Shown: positions 38,301 through 50,300 of the stretch, piece after piece | How the letters are laid out: the number at the start of each line of letters is the position of its first letter | Numbering within the stretch: position 1 is the stretch's first letter | Source: Panulirus ornatus | Taxonomy: Eukaryota; Arthropoda; Malacostraca; Decapoda; Palinuridae | DNA: 64,000 bases | Assembly: GCF_036320965.1 (NCBI RefSeq) | Contig: NC_092258.1 | Span: 1,026,001-1,090,000, forward strand | Reading direction: 5' to 3' | The notes under the pieces: generated by a model | What the model saw: the letters and a program-made list of their open reading frames with translations, nothing else | The model's database searches: none | What the model was told of the DNA's origin: nothing | Position numbers and translations under genes: made by a program

Positions 38301-41300
38301 ACTCTTACTATTTCAAACGCACTGAACATCGATGCTTATCAAATATGAATGTCATCTTAATAACAAATATCCCCTAATACTGTAATTAACATAAAAATAT
38401 ATTACTTACCTTTGGTTTCTTTGGGTTACCTTTTTCCTCATCTCCACCTGCTCCTTCTGGAAGATCTCCAAACTTTTGGATTAAAGCCCGTAGTTGCTCC
38501 ACAGACATGACTACCAGTTCAAAATCTTCCAGTCGTGGTAGGTATGGATTGGGGTCATAAATAGGTGGAAGTTCCTTTGGAGGCATCGGAGAACTTACTT
38601 TACTTTCATTCTCGCTATGCAATGCATTCTCGGTGTCTATCCCTTCGCTCTTTACATAGCCATTGCATGAGTGGGGTTCCGAATTTTCACTTGTCTTCCC
38701 ATTACCATCTTCAGATTTTTTATGCTGCTGTTCAGATTTAACATAAAACTCTCCTTCTCCACCTTCGTTTTCTTCTTTAACAGTCACTTCCTTTTCTTTC
38801 ACTTCATTTTTTACCTCAGTTTTAAATAAAACGCCACATTTTTTATTTTTATCTACATCATCCATACCTTCCAAGGTTTCATCTTTGATTTTCCCATTCA
38901 TTAGAGATTCACTTATCAGATCATTCACTTTTCTATCACAGTCTTTTTCAAGTTTGATCTTTTCCCCAGGTTCACAATCCCCATTAGGAACTACACAATT
39001 ATCCCTCTCACTACTAAGTCTGTCAGCATCACAATCAGTCCTTTCTTCTGATGTTTCTCTTGCAACATCACCTAATTTTGATCTTTTGTTTGTTGTTGGA
39101 ATGTCATCTGCACTGACTGCCAACCTTTGCTGAAAAACATGTCCATACTGAGGTTTCAATAAATGCTGTAAATGTATTAAGACAATCTGATGAAAACCTT
39201 AACAGATGCCTATGTTGTACAGATAAATACATTATATATATAGGTGCTACCACATGTCTCTGGATATGAAATAAATGTGCACAAAAAGAGTAATCAAAGC
39301 AACTGGTAAAACTCCCTCAACCTTTGGGTTTCCTGGACAGAGAGGAGGATATGGTCATGCTCAACAAGTATGTTACTAAAAGATAAAACTGTGGTGTTTT
39401 GAATTTGAATAGAGAGAAACATGTGACACTTAGAAAGAGATATAGGAAGAAATTGCATCTTGACTCTACAGAATATGACTTGGTTACTGTTCTCATTACC
39501 AGATGCTGAACTAGTCCAAACTGAGATGAGATGTGCTCAGTGCAAGAAAGAGAATGAGTAATAGAATGAGGTGGAGATGAAAAGTGAAAGAAGTTTGTAC
39601 AGAAGAGTCATCAGCCTAAGAGTGTATTAGGTTAAAAACTGAATAAGGATCATTCATGAGAGAAGAAAGACAGTAGGCAATAGGGCAGAACTCTGAAAGA
39701 CCCACTACTGATACAGTAAGAGGGAAAAGCTGCTCCATTAACAACTATTGCAATGAACTGGCTAAGGGAAAAAGCTATGCATGAAATAAGGAAGATCAGA
39801 AAGCAAAGATCTCAGCTACATTCTGTCAAGTGCTCTGGATTTGTCTAAGACATTTCAAAAGTTACACTAAAATCCTTGAGAGAAGACTAGAGGTGTGTCA
39901 CACAAGGAAGATCACTAGCAGATTTTGCACACGAAAACAATACTAGTGATCAGAAAGAAGGAAATGGGATTCCTAGTATTAGAGAAAGTGAGAGTTAAGG
40001 AGCATTTCATAGACTGGAATGAGATTAAGTGAGAGTAACAGGCCAATAGTTGAAAGGGCAGAAAGGTTTCTATGCTTAAGAATGGGGTGCACACTTTCAA
40101 CAGGAGGAAAAAAGCATATCTTTAGACAGAAATGAAATTGGTTAGCATGAATTAGAACCAGCTCTGAAGCACACTTCCTTAGGACTCAGGGATATGCCAT
40201 CTGAGCCATTCACCTTCTCTGCTCAGAGGTAGGAAAGTACTCTGATGAGCCCACATGAAGAAAATATATGAGACGGCAAAAGTTCAGCGGAAGATGGGAA
40301 AGTAGGACCGGATACAAACTCATCAAAAGCTTAATTAGAGAAAATTAAAGTACCAAAAAAGGGTGTCTGTATCAGTTGGAAAGTTAGCTACAAACTGATC
40401 AGACTGGAGTGGAGAAAAGGCTGACTTCAAGAAGTTATTAAAGACACTTTTGATTAAGGACCAAAGAGATATGTCAGCAAACAATGAGGAGGGGGTGTAA
40501 GTTTGTGATGCCTGGGTAGTGTCAGGGTATGCTATCTAGGTAATATGCCTTGCCCACTTGGAGCAGGAAAAGTTTTCAGATGATACAGCATGAAGAAAAG
40601 ATTGAGGGAATAATTCAGTAGTAAGAGATGGAGAAGGACTAGACGCAGAATCATCAAAAGTTGAATCAGAAGAAATCAAGGTATCAAAAGGAGCAACTAT
40701 ATCAGTCTGAGAGTTAGCTATGAAATGTGGGGTAAAGGCTGAATTACATAAGTAACTGGAGAAGCTTTTGGTTCAGAACTAAAGACATTTGTAGCAGATG
40801 GAGTGCTATATGTTTCTTGTAGCTTGAACAGTGTCAGGGATCTTCCATACTATGGTTTGCAAGCATAACCAGGTCACATAAGAAAATATCAAAGACGTCC
40901 AGGGAAAGAACTTCTCCATGGGGCACATCAGTGTCAAGCTTCTTCACCTGCAGTCAGGTCCAGTGGATGAGACCAGTTTTCTGAGAACTGTGGGAGCTCC
41001 ACAAATGAGCAATCTGATGTGTAAATTCTATCTTTTCTCCTATCATTACCTCATTCCCAATTCCATGGGGTGGAGCTGGAAAGTAAATACTTAAGCAAAA
41101 CAAACTAACCTTTTCCTTGGTATGAACAGCTCGATGTCCTTTAAGAGCAGCAATATTCTGGAATGTTTTGCCACAAAGCTCACAGGTTGGTTTCTGAAAA
41201 AGCATATATATCTATAGGTGTACTAACAGTATACAGTAATGCAAAAACTGAGGATGTAAAGGGATAAAAATACATGTATTTATTTATTTATTTTGCTTTG

Positions 41301-44300
41301 TCGCTGTCTCCTGCATTTGCGAGGTAGCGCAAGGGAACAGAAGAAAGAAATGGCCCAACCCACCCCCATACACATGTATATACACACACGTCCACACACG
41401 CAAATATACATACCTATACATCTCAATGTACACATATATATACACACACAGACACATACATATATACCCATGCACACAATTCACACTGTCTGCCTTTATT
41501 CATTCCCATCGCCACCTCGCCACACATGGAATACCATCCCCCCCCCCCTCATGTGTGCGAGGTAGCGCTAGGAAAAGACAACAAAGGCCCCATTCGTTCA
41601 CACTCAGTCTCCAGCTGTCATGCAATAATGCCCGAAACCACAGCTCCCTTTCCATATCCAGGCCCCACACAACTTTCCATGGTTTACCCCAGACGCTTCA
41701 CATGCCCTGATTCAATCCACTGACAGCACGTCAACCCCGGTATACCACATCGATCCAATTCACTCTATTCCTTGCCCGCCTTTCACCCTCCTGCATGTTC
41801 AGGCCCCGATCACTCAAAATCTTTTTCACTCCATCTTTCCACATCCAATTTGGTCTCCCACTTCTCCTCGTTCCCTCCACCTCTGACACATATATCCTCT
41901 TGGTCAATCTTTCCTCACTCATTCTCTCCATGTGCCCAAACCATTTCAAAACATCCTCTTCTGCTCTCTCAACCACGCTCTTTTTATTTCCACACATCTC
42001 TCTTACCCTTACATTACTTACTCGATCAAACCACCTCACACCACACATTGTCCTCAAACATCTCATTTCCAGCATATCCACCCTCCTGCGCACAACTCTA
42101 TCCATAGCCCACGCCTCGCAACCATACAACATTGTTGGAACCACTATTCCTTCAAACATACCCATTTTTGCTTTCCGAGATAATGTTCTCGACTTCCACA
42201 CATTCTTCAAGGCTCCCAGGATTTTCGCCCCCTCCCCCACCCTATGATTCACTTCCGCTTCCATGGTTCCATCCACTGCCAGATCCACTCCCAGATATCT
42301 AAAACACTTTACTTCCTCCAGTTTTTCTCCATTCAAACTTACCTCCCAATTGACTACATGTACAAATGAATATTTGATAACCAAATGAACGAATAATGTT
42401 TTTTCGCTATCTGAAGAATAACAAACATGCCTGTGATATTCTAGACGATATGCAATTTCTTTACTTCCCTAGTAGATCTCCTGTCTTTGCAAAGTAAACA
42501 ATAACTTCATTTACAAAGATCAACTACGTAGCTGTCATGTAAAATATAGCTTACCATCCAAATCCAATCCCATTACTCCATGGTTTACCTTGACCATTTC
42601 ATGTGCTCTGATTCAGCCAATGAAAGCAGGTTGTCTACCCCCACGTTAAGGCTAATGATATTTCTTATAACAAAGTTTAACAAAGCTAGGGATACGATTG
42701 TGAATCTGATGCAATGGAAGCATTTTGTGTATGGAAGTGGAGTGAATAGATACGCTGATCTCACATGATGAATCAACATGGTGTGGAAAGAGGAAATCTA
42801 AGAAGCATTTTGCACTGGGCATGGGAGGTAAGGCTAACTAATTTTCAGAAGTTGTATGAACCTGATCAAACCAAAGAAATTGGATATGAGTAAAGCTGAT
42901 ACATGGGTAAAAAACATATGGAGCAAAGAAAGCTGAAGGCAAACTAGGGTGTCTAATGTACAGTGTGGAATCTGGAAATGGAAAAGCATCACAAAACAGC
43001 TCTACAATTTGATTATAGCTATAGAAAACAATAATAGATGTGCTTCTTGGAAAAACTTCATGAACTGGTTATAAAAAACAAGACAAATTCTTATAAATGA
43101 AGAAGTACAGCCCAGTGAAACAATTAAATCAAACTGTTATAAAAAAGACATTTTGGGATGAAAGTTCATTAATGTACATGATTATATATGTACAAGAATC
43201 ATGCACTATCTACCTTTTTCCCTCCCCGTTTAGTTCTAGGATTCTTTTGTTGTGCCCGAGTGAGGCCCTCTTGCTGCGATGGAGCAGGACTGTTACTGCC
43301 TAACCCCTCATCGTCTTCAACATCAGCCTGAGATGTCACGCCATCAGTTCTTTCATTACCCCTCTCAGAGTCACTTTCAGAAGAAGAATCTATTACTGAT
43401 ACCCAGGATCTTTTGCCTTTTGGTTTGCTTCTAGGTTCATCATCCGAAGACAAACCCAAGTCATCAAACTGATCATTGTATCTGGCCCGTGGACGCTGCC
43501 TTAGGTTACCAGGTCTGCTTCGACTATTAACACCTACTTCCTCTTCAGGGTCTACAGCTCGACTTCGACCTCTGCCTCTTTTTCTTTTCCTTTTCTTTCC
43601 TCTTGAACCCTCCCATTCTGCTTCCTCTTCATATTTCTGCCATGAAAAGATTATAATTAAAAATGAAATCATACTAATAGTAAACCTTAATATTGTAAAG
43701 ACGATACAGAGGTTCACAGATTATTAAGAGGACTGGATGCTGGATTCTGTTTGTAAGTCAGTCTGTTCATAAGTCAGAAATTAAAAAAACATAAAAGTAG
43801 ATTCAAAATCTATACCTGACCTTAATAATATACTGGACATTATATTTCAATGTAAACATTAACACTTAATGAAAAAAGATGTAGTTTTGTGGTTTGTAAG
43901 TTGTGAGTGTTTGATTGTATGTCAGACAAGGGATTAAAATATTGTTTTTTGGAGATTGTTCATAAGTAGGGGTGTTCATAGGTTAGACTCTTGTAAGTCA
44001 GGGACCCCATATAATCATCAGCTCTAGCAAGTATCACAATTATCATACATAATAAGCAAACCTTTTCACATGCTATGAGCATGTTAAGAATTGTAGAGCT
44101 AGAAATGAATATAACTATTCTTCCTATAATGCTGATCTGGTGATAATGGGTAACAGAAGGTAATTTAATTCATTTCAAAGTTTATTCATATTAGTCATAA
44201 AGTACACCAGTGATGGTATAACTAAAATAACATCAAATCCTTTTGGCAAATGAGACGATCCATATACCATAAACAAATAAGACTGATCAATAACTTCCAC

Positions 44301-47300
44301 TTATGATAGAACTTTCCTTATAAAGAAAGGATTTTCTAGTCCTTCAAGATAGCTAAGACTCTGATTCAAACTTCTTATATTTGTCTGCCTTTCCCACTCT
44401 AAGTGAAGTACCATCACAAAGAAATGATAACTGGCCTCATTTGCAAACATTCAACCATTAGGTGTCATATTTCAGTATAATAAAACCAGAGTAGTACTCT
44501 GATTCACCCCATCAACCCATCCCCATATACCACATTACTAAAATTCCTTCCTTCTAATTCTTACCCTTGTAAAACTTAATTACAACCTCATCTTCCTGAA
44601 TGATAATGCCGATACCCTAATGCCTCTTTCACTCTATCCCTCAATCTGTTCTCCTCTTTGTTAGCCTCTCACTTATCCCCTCAATATACCAAAACCATTA
44701 CAGTACACCTAGATGGGTTCTCTCAATCAGACTACCCTCATTACTCTCAGACTGTTGTTCCTTAAATAATTAACTCATCTAAAACCACATATCATTCTCA
44801 GATATTTCAAATACTATCAGAAAATGAAGAGGCATGACTTGATTTTCTTAAAATGTCTTACTGATACTTATAAGGAATATGCAAAAATTGAAGAAGTGAG
44901 TTTGAAAAAGGGGACTCTAAAGGCAGTGTATAGTCCTCTACTTACTTGTCTAAATTTTCTCATCTTTCTCCTATGCTCTTTGATTTTTTCTATTGGTAAG
45001 ATACTTCCTTCAACAATTTCCTCCACCTGAGGGGTGATCTCAGGAGATGGTACTCGTGCACGTCTATAGATTCTCAGGTCCTGCCCACAGAACTGTGGGA
45101 AATGAAGGTATTCATTGCCATCACGATCCTGTCCAAGGTAATATTCCCGTTGGTCTGCCTCTGTCTGCTCTGCAATAACCTCTTGCACAGTTTTGTGGTT
45201 GTGCTGTAAAAGAATATTTTTTTTTATTTTTTTTTATTATACTTTGTCGCTGTCTCCCGCGTTTGCGAGCTAGCGCAAGGAAACAGACGAAAGAAATGGC
45301 CCAACCCCCCCCCATACACATGTATATACATACATCCACACACACAAATATACATACCTACACAGCTTTCCATGGTTTACCCCAGACGCTTCACATGCCT
45401 TGATTCAATCCACTGACAGCACGTCAACCCCGGTATACCACATCGCTCCAATTCACTCTATTCCTTGCCCTCCTTTCACCCTCCTGCATGTTCAGGCCCC
45501 GATCACACAAAATCTTTTTCACTCCATCTTTCCACCTCCAATTTGGTCTCCCTCTTCTCCTCGTTCCCTCCACCTCCGACACATATATCCTCTTGGTCAA
45601 TCTTTCCTCATTCATTCTCTCCATGTGCCCAAACCACTTCAAAACACCCTCTTCTGCTCTCTCAACCACGCTCTTTTTATTTCCACACATCTCTCTTACC
45701 CTTACGTTACTCACTCGATCAAACCACCTCACACCACACATTGTCCTCAAACATCTCATTTCCAGCACATCCATCCTCCTGCGCACAACTCTATCCATAG
45801 TCCACGCCTCGCAACCATACAACATTGTTGGAACCACTATTCCTTCAAACATACCCATTTTTGCTTTCCGAGATAATGTTCTCGACTTCCACACATTCTT
45901 CAAGGCCCCCAGAATTTTCGCCCCCTCCCCCACCCTATGATCCACTTCCGCTTCCATGGTTCCATCCGCTGCCAGATCCACTCCCAGATATCTAAAACAC
46001 TTCACTTCCTCCAGTTTTTCTCCATTCAAACTCACCTCCCAATTGACTTGACCCTCAACCCTACTGTACCTAATAACCTTGCTCTTATTCACATTTACTC
46101 TTAACTTTCTTCTTCCACAAACTTTACCAAACTCAGTCACCAGCTTCTGCAGTTTCTCACATGAATCAGCCACCAGCGCTGTATCATCAGCGAACAACAA
46201 CTGACTCACTTCCCAAGCTCTCTCATCCCCAACAGACTTCATACTTGCCCCTCTTTCCAAAACTCTTGCATTTACCTCCCTAACAACCCCATCCATAAAC
46301 AAATTAAACAACCATGGAGACATCACACACCCCTGCCGCAAACCTACATTCACTGAGAACCAATCACTTTCCTCTCTTCCTACACGTACACATGCCTTAC
46401 ATCCTCGATAAAAACTTTTCACTGCTTCTAACAACTTTCCTCCCACACCATATATTCTGTAAAAGAAAAAGGGCATAAAATAAGCCATTTATTCATATTA
46501 AGTGGATGATAAAGAATCCTACTTTCATACCATTCATTTGAATTCCTTACCAAAATCTTACAAATCTTTTAAAACAACCTATGTCACGTATGTTACTCCA
46601 ACCTTCAAGGTGGGATGAGCAAACACATATTCCATCTACCACTGTCATACCGTTTAGTGTAAAAATCAAAACTAAAAATCCTTTTCCCATGTCTTTCGCT
46701 CAGTTTTCATGTCAACTCAAAACCACCATACTTGTAAAGAATTTGCAAAGCAAAGCTATCCTTTATTCAAAGGAAGAGTGACATCTTTTTTTTCTTCTTC
46801 CATTAACAAGGTTTCTCTGCTTTTCAGCCAAAGAATCCCTAACATCTTTTGTGGTAGCTTTCTTTTGTCTTTGTTTTTCAGTCCAGCAACAATACAGCCA
46901 TCTCTCCTAAAGACAAAGCTTCTCGTTCTGATGTTTTTCACTTCAAACTTAACAATGGACGACTGTGACACTCACCCCTTTCACACTTCTTACTAATCTG
47001 ATGCCCCTCCCTTAATCCCTTTCTGCATTGTCCTAAAAATTACTCCTCTCCCTGGACACAGGCAAGGCATATGGACTAGATGGCATCCCTTTTCGAAGTT
47101 TGAAGAAATATCTTCTGAGCTTCCACATGCGCTTGCTTGTCCTTTGTGCTGCTACTTTAGAATCACAACTTTTAATTCACAAAGTAAACATACTTATCCT
47201 TGATCATCATATGCTCACTTCATATGAGTTTCAGTAACATGACAGAAATACAATCATATTAATAAGGGAAAAATCAAAATCATATTAAGTGTACTTAACA

Positions 47301-50300
47301 AAAAACAAAAAATGAAAAAATTTATATTCACATGCTGGAAAAACACTAATGAAATGGTTAAAGTATAAAGGCTAATTAAAGGCACAAGTCTAAATTTTTA
47401 ATATGTTACTAGCTGCACACCAGTAGTTTATATGAAGATTGTATGACACTATAAATTTTCCAAACTCATTTCATAGAATCTATCAAAGAGAAAAAATTAT
47501 ACAGGTCCCACCTAACCCAAGAGGACCTTGTAAGAATAACATGAACACTCACAGTAGCACTATAAGGTTTACAACACAGGTTTCTTATACCTATCTTAAC
47601 TTAAGATACTTAAGGCCCACTTGAGAATTCACAACAGGCAGTATGATTTTTTCAAATTTTCAAGGTAAAGCTTCAAAACAGCTTGCAATTAGACTTGCTG
47701 GGCAAATGTCAGATTATCCTGTGAGACTACAGAAAGCTCATGAAAAAGAAGATGCAACAGAAACAGGGTTAAGAATTATGTTTCATGATAAAGAAGATAA
47801 AATATGATATAACTTTAATAATATCAACCAGTCATTGCGTTAGGCTTACAAAATGCACCTAAGTTAAGTAAACTCTACCAACCTTCTTTTGTCTTAATGA
47901 AGAACCAAATTCCAGACAGAGGCAATTCTTTTCTAAATGCACATAAGAGACAAAAATATATAGCAAAATATACCAATTAAACAATGACACTCATAAATGA
48001 AAGAGGACAATGACACAGTAATGTTGACACAAAAATTCTAATAAAATGTTATCATAAACAGGTATAATAATCACTCACCAAAAGGAAGTCACAGAGGGAC
48101 TTCAGCAACCACACACGCTGATGGTATGTCATTTCATGAAAAAGTTGGCGATCAAAAGGATTTGTAGGCCCACAAACTCGCCAAAAATGAGGCTCAATAC
48201 CCATCTGATCAAATACCTGTAAAAAAAAATACAGTACATTTAGATGTAAACATTTAGATGACAGCTCTAACTATAATAAGTTCAATATTACACAGAAATA
48301 TTAAATTTAACTACAGAAGAATTTGTACATCCAACACAAATGAACACATCTCTATTACTTCACAAATCAACCTACAGTGTGCAGTGCAACAACAGTAAGT
48401 TTTGTAACTTTAGCCTAAATTTCACTCTAATATACTGGACATGGGTTGAGGTGTGTAAATGATGTTTGTAGGCTGTATGCACCTAATCCACCCCATTCAT
48501 TTGAGAATGGATTGGTGATAACAGACAGATAGATGGTTTGACAGAAAATCTCATTAATGCACACTGCAACAAGCTGAATGACTTTTCCAAGGCATTAAGG
48601 TGTTCAGAAGGTTTATGCACCCCTTCATATTCCAGTTATAGTGCACTAATTTCCACAGTTTAATAGTGAACAAAAAAAATTTACTCTACGAAAATTTGTC
48701 ATACCTTATCAAACATAAGTATTCATGATGTTTTTGAACATCACAATAATGCATTATAGCATATCTTTAATCAACCTAGGAAAAGAACTCATGAGAATGG
48801 ATAATGACCCTGTGCTTGCCATAATTCAATTCAAAGTATCACTCAAAAGTCAGCATAGTTAATCATACAGCCTTCAATTTTGGGGGAAGTTGAATTTGGA
48901 TGATATTACTGCCTGATCCAATTCATTCTATCAAGCCAATGACCTTTTTCAGTAATCAACCTAAATTAACACTAATTACCTTATGAGGATCACAATTTTC
49001 CCGGTAATAGCACCTGTACCACAGGAGGGTTTTATGAGCTAGTTTCCGAGCCCAAACCTTATAAGGCATGTAAGGCTTTTCATTCAACTTCTGCCTTTGC
49101 TGAGGTGAAGACAAAAGTGAAGTAAGGAGCATGGCTAAGGTACGTGAGGCACGAGGCATTAGCAACATGCGTTCCAGTTCATATTGTGGTACTTCATAGA
49201 TGTTGAGTGTCTTCAAAGTTAAATTAATAAAGTGGCCAATCTGGGGTAACTGGAAAATAAAAATAATTTCAGAAAGGTTCTTGTGTTTATCAGTCACTAG
49301 ACATATTATAATCATTAGGTAAACATCATAACCAAATCAAGTGTATACAATTAACATTTATGCACTACAACCGATGTACTTGGGTTATATTGGGAAATAC
49401 TCTTTCAATTTCACAGAGAATTTCATCATTATGATAATATGTTTTGATATACCTGAAATGCACTTAAAAACATTGTATCAACTAAGTGAAAATTAATGAA
49501 ATTAAGTTCTAATCATTCACTGGAAGTGACAAAGAAGCAAGAGCAGACTTGAAGCACTCATGTAAGTCTGAAATTTTGCTTGAATTTGTTTACCTGATAA
49601 ATTTGATTCATCTTTCATAAAAGAAAATAAAAATGTTTATGCCAATCCATAATTCTTCAGAACCAATCAAATCAACAGCAAATTCTGGAGAAAAATACAC
49701 CTTTTTCACACGGAACCCTACCCCTTTTCAGTAAGCCAATTTGAAAGCAGACTGGAGTACCCTTACTCCATCTCTTAAATGGTGCCTCCTTACTTAGTAA
49801 TGGTTAACTCTTCACAATGACAAATCAATGGTTAGCTTACCTCCCACATTGCTCTCATGTGAGAGTGGACTGGTTCTCGCATCAAGTCCTTCTCCCATTC
49901 TATGACCTCTTGTTCACGATCTCGCTTGGCCTGTCTCATGGCCTCCATTCTTCTTCTCTTCAGTTCCTTTTCACGCTGAACCCTGCACCCACGAACACGA
50001 TACATGACATAGGAGAAAAAGTTGTCACCTGGATGTGAAAGAAATGAAAAAGTTATCCATTTGACTCATGTTCATCTCTAAACCATCCTAATCACTAGTG
50101 CAGGTATTGTTTCCTTCTTTCTTCCTACTCTGAAATTCTGACTGCCTATATTACCAATAAGACTTTCAATTTCTACAAACTCCCATCATATTCATCAAAA
50201 AGAAAAAAAAAAAAATCAGATTTACCTTTCTGAGGGGCCCCAGCAACAATAAGAAAGCCAGCCACATCCTCAAGATGGGATCACAGATAAAAAGATGCAG

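Noticed and set aside
45424..46488. 354-codon frame as a host gene with its own ATG (MAYFMPFFFYR…)
   Set aside because: It is the truncated LINE frame. The first 11 residues come from host intron sequence, including the duplicated splice site.
49841..49975. Exon start at the internal TTCAG (49975) or TGCAG (49982) acceptor
   Set aside because: Neither keeps phase with the preceding exon ending in one extra base; 50028 does.
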